Shown: positions 33,086 through 41,949, numbered from the stretch's first letter. The stretch is 64,000 bases of DNA from Bin5 sp965221145 (GCA_965221145.1 OZ244877.1:3720001-3784000); one strand, 5' to 3'. Notes: generated by a model from the sequence alone, not told the origin. Numbers and translations: made by a program.

Positions 33086-33895
33086 ATGACTTCTCTGAAG
33101 AGAACGGTCTACGAAATCATCGAGGAGGCGGCGCCGGGCAACCGCGTAAGCGAGATCTTCGACGTATTCCTCATCACGCTGATATCTCTGAATGTCGTCG
33201 CCCTCATTTTGGGGACTGTGGAGGAGATTTATCAGGCTGCGCCGCTGGCCTTCTATCTTTTTGAGGCGATATCCGTAGGCATCTTCACTGTGGAGTATCT
33301 GCTGCGCGTCTGGTCCTGCACCGCAGATCAGAAATATGCCCATCCGCTGTGGGGTCGTCTGCGGTTTATCTTCTCTTCCTTGGCGCTCATCGATCTGCTG
33401 GCGATTCTGCCCGTTTACATCGTGGTCTTCGTCAATTTGCACGGGCTTGACCTGCGCTTCCTGCGGGTGGTGCGTTTGCTGGCCCGCATCGCGCGTCTGA
33501 GCCGCTTATTCTCCGGCCTGCGCACATTGGGACGGGTTATTCACACCAGGCGGGGCGAACTGCTCGCCGTGATCTCGGTGCTGTTCCTGCTGCTGGTCAT
33601 GGCCTCATCGCTGATGTTCTTCGCCGAACACGAAGCGCAGCCCGAAGAGTTCGCCAACATCCCCAAGGCGATGTGGTGGAGCATCATCACGCTGACGACG
33701 GTCGGCTACGGAGATGTGTTTCCGGTTACGGCGGCTGGACGCCTTCTGGCCGGGGTAATCGCGATCGTAGGGATTGGGCTGTTCGCGCTGCCTGCGGGCA
33801 TCTTGGGGTCCGGCTTCATGGAGGAGTTGGGCAAGAAGGAGAACGATCCAATCCTGTGCCCCCATTGCGGTGAAATGATTGAAGAAAAGCGATGA
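33086..33895 (+). CDS. Voltage-gated-type potassium channel subunit with C-terminal zinc ribbon
   Basis: 269 residues. Helices S1-S3 come first (VFLITLISLNVVALIL, FEAISVGIFTVEYLLRV, LALIDLLAILPVYIVVF). S4 carries regularly spaced arginines (LRFLRVVRLLARIARLSRL), S5 follows, and the pore helix and filter TVGYGD are at 205-210, with S6 GVIAIVGIGLFALPAGIL. The cytoplasmic tail ends in CPHCGE, one half of a zinc knuckle at 258-263. TVGYGD means K+ selectivity. Unlike most Kv proteins it lacks a T1 or nucleotide-binding domain. Confidence 0.92.
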   Translation: MTSLKRTVYEIIEEAAPGNRVSEIFDVFLITLISLNVVALILGTVEEIYQAAPLAFYLFEAISVGIFTVEYLLRVWSCTADQKYAHPLWGRLRFIFSSLALIDLLAILPVYIVVFVNLHGLDLRFLRVVRLLARIARLSRLFSGLRTLGRVIHTRRGELLAVISVLFLLLVMASSLMFFAEHEAQPEEFANIPKAMWWSIITLTTVGYGDVFPVTAAGRLLAGVIAIVGIGLFALPAGILGSGFMEELGKKENDPILCPHCGEMIEEKR

Positions 33896-33940
33896 CGCGA
33901 TGACGCATCGGAGAAGCCACCTGCCCTTCATCCCTATCAA

Positions 33941-34723
33941 TCAGCGCCCGCTGAACTTGGGCGGACGGCGCTGGCGAAAGGCGGAAACACCTTCCTGCGC
34001 GTCGGCGGTGTAGGAGGCCAGACTGCCGGCGAGAGTCTCCAGAACCACGCCGCTATCGCTACTTTCCGACAGCGCGGCGTCGATCAGTTGCTTGGTCATC
34101 TGCACGGCGACCGGGCCGTTGGCCGCTATCGTTTTGGCCAGGGCCAGCGCACGCTCCGCCAGATGTTCCGCCGACACGACTTCGTTCACCAGCCCCCACG
34201 CTTCCGCCTGCTCCGCCGCGACGCGCTCACCGCTGAAGATCATCTGCTTGGCCCGACTTGGCCCGATCAGTTGCGCCAGGCGTTGGGTTCCGCCCCAGCC
34301 GGGAATGATGCCCAGTTTCACCTCCGGGAAGGAGAGCTGCACGCCCCGCGCGGCCAGCCGCAGGTCCGCGGCCAGGGCCAGTTCCAGCCCGCCGCCAAAG
34401 GTGTAACCGTTGAGTACGGCGATGACCGGTTGGGGCAGCCGCGCGTAACGGGCGAAGATGCGGTGTCCATCCCGAATCCACCTACGCCCCATCTCCAAAG
34501 GCGTCAGATCGCTCCACTCGAAGATGTCGGCGCCAACACAGAAAGCCTTGCCCGTACCGGCGAGAAGAACGACGCGCACGTACTGATTGCGATCCAGTTC
34601 ATCCGCGTACTCTTCCAACGCGGCCAACATTTCCGTATTGAGCGCGTTGAGCTTGTCGGCCCGGTTGAGAACGACAGTCGCAATTGGGCCGTTGAGAGAA
34701 AGTTGGACGAGTTCGGTGGTCAT
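33941..34723 (-). CDS. Enoyl-CoA hydratase/isomerase (crotonase) family
   Basis: 260 residues, usual length. KAFCVGADIFEW and NGYTFGGGLELALAADLRLA form the oxyanion hole and CoA site. FPEVKLGIIPGWGGTQRL contains the conserved Glu/Gly region of true hydratases. C-terminal helix FRQRRPPKFSGR. Acts on 2-enoyl-CoA thioesters. ATG 34723 is preceded by AAGGAG. It stands alone between the convergent channel gene and purM; a short TATTGCG-type repeat lies just upstream (34743-34764). Confidence 0.93.
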   Translation of the reverse strand: MTTELVQLSLNGPIATVVLNRADKLNALNTEMLAALEEYADELDRNQYVRVVLLAGTGKAFCVGADIFEWSDLTPLEMGRRWIRDGHRIFARYARLPQPVIAVLNGYTFGGGLELALAADLRLAARGVQLSFPEVKLGIIPGWGGTQRLAQLIGPSRAKQMIFSGERVAAEQAEAWGLVNEVVSAEHLAERALALAKTIAANGPVAVQMTKQLIDAALSESSDSGVVLETLAGSLASYTADAQEGVSAFRQRRPPKFSGR

Positions 34724-34742
34724 GGCGTCTCCTTGAGTTCTC

Positions 34743-34764
34743 GTATTGCGTATTTCGTATTGCG
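34743..34764. repeat. TATTGCG short tandem repeat
   Basis: GTATTGCGTATTTCGTATTG then CG: about three TATTGCG-like units. Similar strings occur at 46255-46275 and, inverted, inside the MITE-like elements near 3071, 50631 and 51505. Confidence 0.5.
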
Positions 34765-34876
34765 CATCTTGAGCTTCTCCAGAACTGGAAGGCGCCCTCG
34801 GCGATCATAGTCGGACGTTTTACAGTTTGTGTGGCATAGAAGTAAGCGCAGAGGCAGCAACTTGGGAACGCAGGCG

Positions 34877-35956
34877 CTAGCCAAGGAGCGCTACGTCGGG
34901 TTCAGCCTGATCGCTGTCAACCAACGCCCCGATCAGCACAGCATGGGACAACACGCTTTGGGCGCGACGCGCCTGTTCTGCGGCGAGGACAACAACCATA
35001 CCGATCCCCATATTGAAGACCCGATAGGCTTCGTCACGATCCATTTCGCTCCAGGCCAGCAGGCGGCGGAAGATAGGCGGCGCCTCCCAACTCTGGCGGT
35101 CGATCTGCGCGCGCAATCCTGACGGCAGGATGCGGGGCAGGTTGTCGACAAAGCCGCCGCCGGTGATGTGCGCCAGCCCTTTGATAGCGATGCCGGCCTC
35201 CTCAAGTTCGCGCACCGCGGGCAAATAGGAGAGGTGGGAGGCCAGCAGCGCGTCGAGAAGCAGCGCGCCATCTTCCAGAGTCTGTTGCAGATCGCGGTTG
35301 GCGATGACGCGACGAATGAGGGAGTAACCGTTTGTGTGGGGACCGCTGCTGGGCAGCCCGACGAGCAGGTCGCCAGGCTCCATAGCGTGCCTCCGGGGCA
35401 GGAGGGCCTGCCGGTCGACAAGGCCCACAACTGTGCCCGCCACGTCGCAGGAGCCGGTTGTATAGACGCCCGGCATCTCGGCCGTTTCGCCGCCGAGGAG
35501 CGCGCAACCGGCCGCGCGACAGGCGTCCGCCATACCGGTCACCACTGCGGCGACGTGCTCCGGCACCAGCTTGTCGGCGGCGATATAGTCGAGAAAGAAG
35601 AGCGGTCGCGCGCCCTGCGCCAGAATGTCGTTGACACAGTGGTTGACAATATCATGGCCAATGCCCTGCCAGCGGTTGTGCTGCGCGGCCAGTTTGACTT
35701 TGGTGCCGACGCCGTCGGCGGAGGCCACCAACAGCGGCTGCGGCGGCAGATCGTTCAGGGCGTAAAGGCCGCCGAAACTGCCCACGTCAGCCAGCACCTG
35801 GGGCGTATGGGTAGCGCGCACGGCGGCCTGCATCAGATCGACCGCCCGGTTGCCGGCCTCGATGTCCACGCCCGCGGCCGCGTACAGACCGGACGGTTGG
35901 TCTGGAAGGCTATTCCCTGCTGATGACAAATGTGTGCCTTGCTCAGGAGAAAGCAT
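34877..35956 (-). CDS. purM: Phosphoribosylformylglycinamidine cyclo-ligase (AIR synthetase)
   Basis: 359 residues. ATP-dependent ring closure of FGAM to aminoimidazole ribonucleotide in purine synthesis, in the cytoplasm. Family landmarks in order: YAAAGVDIEAGNRAVDLM, VLADVGSFGGLYAL, LLVASADGVGTKVKLA, GIGHDIVNHCVNDILAQGARPLFFLDYIA, LLGGETAEMPGVY, GDLLVGLPSSGPHTNGYSLIRRV and LAHITGGGFVDNLPRILP. Complete and collinear with known PurM. ATG 35956 with a GGAAG site. It is not in a pur operon here. Confidence 0.95.
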   Translation of the reverse strand: MLSPEQGTHLSSAGNSLPDQPSGLYAAAGVDIEAGNRAVDLMQAAVRATHTPQVLADVGSFGGLYALNDLPPQPLLVASADGVGTKVKLAAQHNRWQGIGHDIVNHCVNDILAQGARPLFFLDYIAADKLVPEHVAAVVTGMADACRAAGCALLGGETAEMPGVYTTGSCDVAGTVVGLVDRQALLPRRHAMEPGDLLVGLPSSGPHTNGYSLIRRVIANRDLQQTLEDGALLLDALLASHLSYLPAVRELEEAGIAIKGLAHITGGGFVDNLPRILPSGLRAQIDRQSWEAPPIFRRLLAWSEMDRDEAYRVFNMGIGMVVVLAAEQARRAQSVLSHAVLIGALVDSDQAEPDVALLG

Positions 35957-36103
35957 CTTGGTTGACTTCCATCTATCCCAGTTGCGTCGTTGGAAGAAAA
36001 GATTGGCCCGCCGCGCAACTGCTGTAGCAGTTCAAGCTGAAGTGTGCGCTGTTCAGCGACGAGCTCGGTCGCAACCTTGCAAGCGCCACCCCTCCCGTTT
36101 GCG

Positions 36104-36144
36104 AATAACAGAAAGCGGCCTTCTGACAGTATAATAACAGAAAG
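36104..36144 (+). promoter_or_regulatory. Direct repeat AATAACAGAAAG around a TATAAT
   Basis: AATAACAGAAAG occurs at 36104-36115 and 36133-36144 (29 bp apart, close to three helical turns). A consensus TATAAT at 36130-36135 overlaps the second copy; no good -35 is seen. A tandem operator for an activator or repressor of 36224-39005 is plausible. Confidence 0.45.
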
Positions 36145-36223
36145 GAGGCACGTAAAATCCGCCCTATTACTATGTCTTCATACCGTACCTCAAAGTCCTC
36201 TTCTAATAAGGAGGGAACCGATC

Positions 36224-37252
36224 ATGGCTGAGCATGTGAGTACAGACGTGCGGCCCCTACCGCTGAGTCTGCTTGTGCGGTTGTTTACAGCGTCGAACGG
36301 TCAGCCGGATGAGGAGGAACAGGATAGCTCGACGGGAACACCTGTCTGGCTTAGCCCCATCGCCACCCGGCAGAGTTTTGAAGCACGGCTTGACCTCGCC
36401 GCTGAGATCGGCGCGACACAGATCGAAATTACACAGTTCGGCCAGCTTTCGGGGGCCAACTACCTCCTCGAAAATGCTGTGGCACGTCAATCGTTCCTGG
36501 ATGCGCTGAAGCAGCGGGGATTGGAGATTGCCGCGTTGAACTGCTCCGGCATGCATTTGCATCCGGTGCATGGCGAGGCATCGCAGCAGCTCATCAGGAA
36601 AACGATCTTATTGGCCGAGCAGCTTGGCGTGAACAGGATCGTAACGATGTCGGGCGCCAGCGGCGACGGCGCCGATGCGACGACGATCAACTGGATCTTT
36701 TTCCCATGGCCGCAAGAATCGGTAGCTCTGCTCAACAGGCAGTGGGATGAAGCGGTTGCTCTCTGGCGCGAATTGGCGATCTTTGCCAGCGATCACGGCG
36801 TGGAGCGGATCGCGCTCGAACTCCACCCGCTTCATCTTGTCTACAACGTGCCAACACTGCTGCGCATGAGAGAGGCAGTCGGTCCGATACTTGGCGCGAA
36901 CGTCGATCCGAGCCATCTCTTCTGGCAGCAGATGAATCCGGTCGCCGTGGTGCGGGCACTGGGCGAAGCGGTCCATCATGTTCATCTCAAGGATACGGAA
37001 CTGATCCCGGAGCAGGTAGCCATAGCTGGCGTCCTCGACGACCGGGCGTTCAGCGATCCGCAACAGCGAGCGTGGATTCAGCGCACAATTGGCCGCGGGC
37101 ACAACGCAGAGTCTTGGTCAGCGTTCATCAATGCGCTGCTTGAGATCGGTTATCAGGGAGCGGTCAGCATAGAGAATGAGGATCCGTTCCAGGCATATGA
37201 GGAAGGTGTGCGCGAGGCGGCCGCTTTCCTGCGACCGCTCTTGAGAATCTGA
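36224..37252 (+). CDS. Sugar phosphate isomerase/epimerase family (xylose-isomerase-like TIM barrel)
   Basis: 342 residues. AP-endonuclease-2-like barrel: FEARLDLAAEIGATQIEI, RGLEIAALNCSGMHLHPVHG, LGVNRIVTMSGASG, and IALELHPLHLVYNVPTLLRM with a Glu that should bind metal. Next come LGANVDPSHLFWQQMNP (Asp/His), VHHVHLKDTEL (His) and YQGAVSIENEDPF (Glu). ATG 36224 follows AAGGAGGG. These enzymes isomerise keto sugars or inositols. It heads an operon with a Gfo/Idh/MocA dehydrogenase and an AllA-like protein, typical of carbohydrate or inositol-type catabolism. Confidence 0.9.
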   Translation: MAEHVSTDVRPLPLSLLVRLFTASNGQPDEEEQDSSTGTPVWLSPIATRQSFEARLDLAAEIGATQIEITQFGQLSGANYLLENAVARQSFLDALKQRGLEIAALNCSGMHLHPVHGEASQQLIRKTILLAEQLGVNRIVTMSGASGDGADATTINWIFFPWPQESVALLNRQWDEAVALWRELAIFASDHGVERIALELHPLHLVYNVPTLLRMREAVGPILGANVDPSHLFWQQMNPVAVVRALGEAVHHVHLKDTELIPEQVAIAGVLDDRAFSDPQQRAWIQRTIGRGHNAESWSAFINALLEIGYQGAVSIENEDPFQAYEEGVREAAAFLRPLLRI

Positions 37253-37269
37253 ACAAAGGAGCCGCCCAG

Positions 37270-38391
37270 ATGGAGATCGACCGCATTGCCGAAATCAATA
37301 TGCTGCCTGATGCGCTGGCGAAACCGATTCCCCGTCACTATCGTGTCGGCCTGATCGCAGCCGGCAGGATTGTGCAAAGCGAAATCATGTCTGCCTACCG
37401 CGCGGCGGGGATTATGCCGGTGGCAGCAGCCGATCCCGACCCCGCCGCGCGCGACAGCTTGCAGGCGCAATGGGGCGTTGAACGAGTCTTTACCAATTAT
37501 CGAGAGATGCTGGACACAGTGGAGATTGATCTCGTCGACATCAATCTGCGCTGGGACGTAGGGCTTTCGCCGACGCGGGTTGATGCGGTGGCAATGGCAG
37601 CGCAGAGGGGTATTCACGTCATCATCGCCAAGCCGATGGCAGAAAACTGGGAGCAGTGCCAGGCTATGGTCGCCCACGCTCGCCGCGGAGGCGTAATTCT
37701 GGCGGTTGACCAGAACACGCGCTTTGGGCCAGCCTTCTACGGCTGCCGGGCCTTGATCCGCGCCGGCGCCCTCGGCGAGTTGCTCTCGGCCTCCATCAAC
37801 TATCATTCGGCCCTTGGTCGTCAGCATACAAATGCCTTTCATGCGGTGCATGACGTATGCGTACATGGGGTGGACATCCTGCTGTCCTGGTTCGGCGAGG
37901 AGCCGCATGAGGTGTACGCGCACTGGAGCCGGCGCGTTGATGGCATCGGCTCGGTTCTGGCGGCTACCATGTCATTTGCCAACGGCGCCAACGCCACGCT
38001 CCTCTACGACTTTGCAACCCGACACCGCCGCCAGTTCGAATTCATTGCCGTTGGCGAGACTGCCAGCGTCGACGGCCTTCAGGATCAAGAGTTGCCCGCG
38101 GCCTCGCGCGTGCTCAGATCCACGCTGCGTTACGGCCCCCACCACATTCGGGGACTGGCGCTCGAGATTCCTCTCGCGCATACGATGTCTCCTGGATCAT
38201 ATTTGGCCACGCGGGCCGACCTGCTGCAGTCAATTGAGGATGGGCGACAACCTTGGACCAGTGGCCAAAACGTCCTGCGAACGATGCGCACCTTATTCGC
38301 CCTCTTGCGCTCGATCGAAGAAGGCCGGCCTATACGTCCGGACGAACTTTTTGTTACCACTGAATCCCCATCAGGAGAAGATGCCACATGA
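37270..38391 (+). CDS. Gfo/Idh/MocA family oxidoreductase
   Basis: 373 residues. N-terminal Rossmann fold RVGLIAAGRIVQSEIMSAYRAAG, DLVDINLRWDVG and the motif HVIIAKPMAENWEQC, where family members have EKP (here AKP, so the usual Glu before Lys-Pro is Ala). The C-terminal alpha/beta domain holds NAFHAVHDVCVHGVDILLSW with the catalytic His region. An NAD(P)-dependent sugar or cyclitol dehydrogenase is expected. Starts 18 nt after the isomerase gene behind AAAGGAG; its TGA overlaps the next ATG (ATGA). Confidence 0.9.
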   Translation: MEIDRIAEINMLPDALAKPIPRHYRVGLIAAGRIVQSEIMSAYRAAGIMPVAAADPDPAARDSLQAQWGVERVFTNYREMLDTVEIDLVDINLRWDVGLSPTRVDAVAMAAQRGIHVIIAKPMAENWEQCQAMVAHARRGGVILAVDQNTRFGPAFYGCRALIRAGALGELLSASINYHSALGRQHTNAFHAVHDVCVHGVDILLSWFGEEPHEVYAHWSRRVDGIGSVLAATMSFANGANATLLYDFATRHRRQFEFIAVGETASVDGLQDQELPAASRVLRSTLRYGPHHIRGLALEIPLAHTMSPGSYLATRADLLQSIEDGRQPWTSGQNVLRTMRTLFALLRSIEEGRPIRPDELFVTTESPSGEDAT

Positions 38392-39005
38392 CCGGAAAGA
38401 TTTCAGTCAGGCAACTGCCTGTGCAGCGCCTCAACAGATCGGCGTTCCAGCCATTCGGAGCAGTCATCGAACCGGAAACGGCCGACTCCCCGAATCTCAA
38501 CCGGTCGCCTGGGAATCTGGGCATGCTCTGGGTGCAGAAAGCGCTCGAATTTCCCACGCAACCCTATATGTGCTGCCTGCGTTATTACTACCGCGGCGGC
38601 CGCTGTGAGTTCCTGCAAAAGCACCCTGCGAGCACAGTCGTCCTCATCCCTCTCGGTATGCGGCCGAGCGCCTTTGTCGTCGCCCCGAATGATGGACAAG
38701 GCCGGCCAGCCGTTGAGCAGGCGACCTCCTTTCTGCTGGACGGGAGTAAGGGCGTCATTCTTCACCGGGGGACTTGGGTGCGGTATGCCTACCCCCTTGG
38801 GGAATTCGTCGACTTTGCCTACGTCACGCAGCGCGTTGACCCGGCGACGGCCAACACGACCGACGATACGGTGCGGGCCAATCTTGACACTGAAATGGGC
38901 TTCGTTTTCGACCTCGTCTTTGACGTGCCTACCGGCGTGGGCTATGAGCACGGCCAGAGTGGCGCGATGGTTGTCGGCCCGCCCAGAACGCCCCCATGGC
39001 GATAG
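38388..39005 (+). CDS. Ureidoglycolate lyase (AllA)-like cupin protein
   Basis: 205 residues. AllA-type layout: LNRSAFQPFGAVIEP at the start, then CEFLQKHPASTVVLIPLGMRPSAFVVAP, SFLLDGSKGVILHRGTWVRYAYPLG and EFVDFAYVTQR. AllA releases urea from ureidoglycolate. The usual GTWHH reads GTWVR here, so activity on ureidoglycolate is doubtful. Start ATG overlaps the previous stop by ATGA; being coupled to sugar-type genes rather than allantoin genes suggests a related lyase or isomerase role. Confidence 0.78.
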   Translation: MTGKISVRQLPVQRLNRSAFQPFGAVIEPETADSPNLNRSPGNLGMLWVQKALEFPTQPYMCCLRYYYRGGRCEFLQKHPASTVVLIPLGMRPSAFVVAPNDGQGRPAVEQATSFLLDGSKGVILHRGTWVRYAYPLGEFVDFAYVTQRVDPATANTTDDTVRANLDTEMGFVFDLVFDVPTGVGYEHGQSGAMVVGPPRTPPWR

Positions 39006-39063
39006 GCACTTGAAGAGCGGGCAGAGATCGTTGCTGCCCCTGTTCGAAGTGGCGGCTGCCTTG

Positions 39064-40143
39064 CTATGGCGTTGCCCGATACGCCGCCACAGAAACCCGA
39101 GCGCCTCCTCTGGCCGCTGACCGGTAGGCCGCATCGAGAAAGAGCACGGTAGTTCTACCAACTTCGTCGCCCGGTGCGAGATTCTCGGCACTGCCCAGAA
39201 TTACGTCAACGAAATTGTTGGCCGGCGCGAAACGCGGATAACGTTCATCGGGCGGCAAAGGTGGCAGGGATTCCACTGCGCCGCCATGTCTGTGAACTGT
39301 CAGCGTGCCGGCGATGAGGTCGAGCAGAAGATATCCGCGGCTGCCGTAAACGGATAAATTGTGCTGACCGACGTCCCCCGGATGCAGATTGCCGGTGCTG
39401 GCCAGAACACCGAGCGCGTCATGGCTCAGTTGCACATTGATGGCATCGATAACGTCCACTTCGGTATCCAGCCTGTTCATATGGGCGGTCACCTGCTGAG
39501 GACGCATACCTGTAATCCAGAAGATCAGCGCGGCCGCATGGGTGACCTGGACGTAGCCTTGTCCACCCCCACGGCTCAACTGCGTATTTGCATTCACGAG
39601 AGGGCCGAAGAGCGGGGCTTCGAGGCTGCCGGCGTAGGCGTCGAGATTGCCGCGATAGGTTTGGTAGGCTGTAGACGTGTAGAGGCTCGAAACCAGTTGA
39701 ATTTCGCCCAGTTCCCCGGCCAGAACGGCCTGCCGCGCGCGCTGCGTGTGCGCCGTGTAGTTCCAGGGATAGCTCATCACGATGGCGCGTTCCTGCCGTC
39801 TAGCCAGTTCCATCAACTCATGCGCGTGGCTGACAGCAAGCGCCATAGGCTTCTCGCATAGCAGATGGCAGCCTGCCGCCAGCGCGGTCCGCGCGATCTC
39901 ATAGTGGGCTGGCTGGGCCGCAGCGACGACTACGCCGTCCAGCGCTTCGCCCGCCAGCATCTTGCGAAAATCAGTATAGGTTCTGCCAACGTCGAAGGCC
40001 GCGGCGCTCAGGCGCAATCGCTCCGGATTGCGGTCGCACAGTGCGACCAGATCGACTTCCGGCCGCGCGCTGAGCGCCGGCAGGTGTGTGTAGGTCGCCC
40101 ACCATCCGGTTCCCACCACGCCAATGCGTATTTTCTGGATCAT
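39064..40143 (-). CDS. Gfo/Idh/MocA family oxidoreductase, second
   Basis: 359 residues. IRIGVVGTGWWATYTHLPAL is the dinucleotide site; LDGVVVAAAQPAHYEIA and HLLCEKPMALAVSHA follow with the intact EKP motif, then VTHAAALIFWITGM in the substrate domain. Convergent with the operon 36224-39005, 58 nt apart. Conventional family member; substrate unknown. ATG 40143. Confidence 0.92.
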   Translation of the reverse strand: MIQKIRIGVVGTGWWATYTHLPALSARPEVDLVALCDRNPERLRLSAAAFDVGRTYTDFRKMLAGEALDGVVVAAAQPAHYEIARTALAAGCHLLCEKPMALAVSHAHELMELARRQERAIVMSYPWNYTAHTQRARQAVLAGELGEIQLVSSLYTSTAYQTYRGNLDAYAGSLEAPLFGPLVNANTQLSRGGGQGYVQVTHAAALIFWITGMRPQQVTAHMNRLDTEVDVIDAINVQLSHDALGVLASTGNLHPGDVGQHNLSVYGSRGYLLLDLIAGTLTVHRHGGAVESLPPLPPDERYPRFAPANNFVDVILGSAENLAPGDEVGRTTVLFLDAAYRSAARGGARVSVAAYRATP

Positions 40144-40216
40144 AGAGGGTTATTCAGACAAAAACAGCTCGGGGGGAAATTCAACTTGGCCCAAAAAAAA
40201 GGGAAATTCCTCAGAA

Positions 40217-40993
40217 TCAGGCGATGATACCGGCAGGATAACGGTTCAACACGTCATTGTCATGCGCGGGAATCACGACATCGGCTTCACGACGAATGCG
40301 CTCAAGCGCGTCCTGGCACTCGAAGATGTTTTCAAACACCCCTATCGGGATACCCTTGTCAAAGTTGTCGTAACGGAAAATCGAGTCCGAGATCACCACC
40401 TTGCCGAGTGCAGTCTGGATAGAGACCGCCATGGAGCCGCGATGATGGCACCCCACCCAGAACATCCTTATGCCAGGCAGCACCTCTTCTTCATCGTCCA
40501 CAAGCCGGAGACGCTCCCGGCCAGCGGTGACCAGGTAGGTCAGCGTGGCATCGGTCAGGACGACTTCGGGATCAAAGGGAAGGGGTCGCTCGGGCGCGAG
40601 GAAGTCTATCCAGCCCGTGCGCGACAAGTAGACGTCGGCCCCTGGAAAAAGTTCAATGTTTCCCGTGGCATAGGCTCCCAACGAGATGATCAGGAGCGCA
40701 TCCACATCCTCTGGCCTGACGCCGACATCGGCCAATACCTGCTGAGGGGTCCAGATGCGATCGGGGGAGAAGAAGTTCTGGGGATGCGCGCCCCGGCAAG
40801 CCTCGTTCAGAATCTCCAGATCCTCCGGGTCCTGGGGCAGGCCCGTGTTGATCAGAACGGTGCGCCCACCACCCTTGGCCAGCCAGATGAAATGCGGTCC
40901 GTACTCCAGCTCGTCCCAGTGGCTCATGTAGAAATTGATTGGGCCTGGCGCCATCGATTCGCCGATCTTCATGACACGTAGGGAATACTCCAT
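40217..40993 (-). CDS. Metallo-beta-lactamase-fold protein without the HxHxDH motif
   Basis: 258 residues. Overall order fits N-acyl-homoserine-lactonase-like hydrolases: LAKGGGRTVLINTGLP, VDALLIISLGAYATGN, VYLSRTGWIDFL, WVGCHHRGSMAVSI, KVVISDSIF and VVIPAHDNDV. Where relatives have THLHYDHAGN, this reads ISLGAYATGN: all three His and the Asp of the motif are gone, while later His/Asp positions survive. It can hardly hold the normal zinc pair. ATG 40993 follows GGAGG. Perhaps a binding or regulatory derivative. Confidence 0.85.
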   Translation of the reverse strand: MEYSLRVMKIGESMAPGPINFYMSHWDELEYGPHFIWLAKGGGRTVLINTGLPQDPEDLEILNEACRGAHPQNFFSPDRIWTPQQVLADVGVRPEDVDALLIISLGAYATGNIELFPGADVYLSRTGWIDFLAPERPLPFDPEVVLTDATLTYLVTAGRERLRLVDDEEEVLPGIRMFWVGCHHRGSMAVSIQTALGKVVISDSIFRYDNFDKGIPIGVFENIFECQDALERIRREADVVIPAHDNDVLNRYPAGIIA

Positions 40994-41059
40994 CGCAGCC
41001 TCCTCCATTGACGCGGATCGACCTAGATGCAGGCGGAATTGCCGCCTTTCATGGTACCT

Positions 41060-41401
41060 CTACCTTGCTCGCCGGTTGACCCGAATCAGTTCACCTTCCA
41101 ATGAATCGTGAGCCTTGATTGTCTCGTGAATACGTCTGGCCTGACCTTCAAAATCCGGATTGAACGTACACGATATTATGCCGCTATGGCGTGACGATTC
41201 TATATGTAAACGAATGAAATGCTTATGGTTTATGGTCAATACAGCCCGATTACTCGCACTTGCAGCAGACAAAACTTCCTCATCCGGAAAACTCTGATTC
41301 GCCTTGCCATCTTCCTGGATTGTCAGTACGTCGTGCCCTGACTTTCGCAGCTCCTCGACAACTGGCAAAGGGAAATTTTCGTCTGCGTATAGGCGGGCCA
41401 T
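41060..41401 (-). CDS. DUF5615 PIN-like toxin
   Basis: 113 residues. Starts MARLYADENFPLPVVEELRKSGHDV with the acidic D-E pair, continues IQEDGKANQSFPDEEVLSAA and AVLTINHKHFIRLH, ending with an Arg/His-rich helix. This is the DUF5615 PIN-like family, which pairs with DUF433 proteins in type II toxin-antitoxin systems and probably cleaves RNA. It begins 2 nt after the DUF433 stop, so the two are co-translated. Active residues are intact as far as can be seen. Confidence 0.88.
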   Translation of the reverse strand: MARLYADENFPLPVVEELRKSGHDVLTIQEDGKANQSFPDEEVLSAASASNRAVLTINHKHFIRLHIESSRHSGIISCTFNPDFEGQARRIHETIKAHDSLEGELIRVNRRAR

Positions 41402-41403
41402 AT

Positions 41404-41733
41404 CTAGGCTGTCTCGTTCTCCATGATCTGTTGCTCGATTTCTTCTTTGTTGGCTCTAAAGTACGCCCACGCATTGGTCAGATCCTCGGCACGTAGAGTT
41501 GGATAGGCCCTCAATATATCCGCTTCACGACTGCCGAGGTTTCTGGCCTGCACCAATAGCCATACAGGGATGCGCGTGCGTACAATACACGGTTCACCAC
41601 CCAATACACCTGGCGTGCTTTCAATGCCAGGAAAGACACCACCGATGTCACGCGCAATCCATTGAAGCAACTGAGCTTTCTCTGCCGCTGTCATGGAAGG
41701 AATCATTTCCTGTACTTTGTCCAACGTAGTCAT
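41404..41733 (-). CDS. DUF433 antitoxin
   Basis: 109 residues. DUF433 core: GIESTPGVLGGEPCIVRTRIPVWLL, ARNLGSREADILRAYPTLRAEDLTNAWAYFRANKEEIE. An N-terminal helix (VQEMIPSMTAAEKAQLLQWI) precedes it. It should bind DNA with its HTH-like core and neutralise the DUF5615 partner at 41060-41401. The 216 nt upstream (41734-41949) hold no gene or clear promoter. Confidence 0.88.
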   Translation of the reverse strand: MTTLDKVQEMIPSMTAAEKAQLLQWIARDIGGVFPGIESTPGVLGGEPCIVRTRIPVWLLVQARNLGSREADILRAYPTLRAEDLTNAWAYFRANKEEIEQQIMENETA

Positions 41734-41949
41734 TCGCTTTGACTCCGAATCTATGCGGATTCAAGGTGCAATACTGGCTCCAATCATAGCAGAGGAATCG
41801 ATTTTCAGCGCACGCCGTCACATCCTGGCCGCGACGACTTATACTGTTTGCCGTAGAAAGCTGTGCGATCCACAGGGCAGGATTAAAAAGCTATTTGCAA
41901 GAACTGGAGAAGACGGCACGCACACACATGTCTCTTGCACTTGCCGTGG

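Noticed and set aside
36044..36223. Longer N-terminus of the sugar isomerase
   Set aside because: The stretch contains the TATAAT and direct repeats, and AAGGAGGG precedes ATG 36224.
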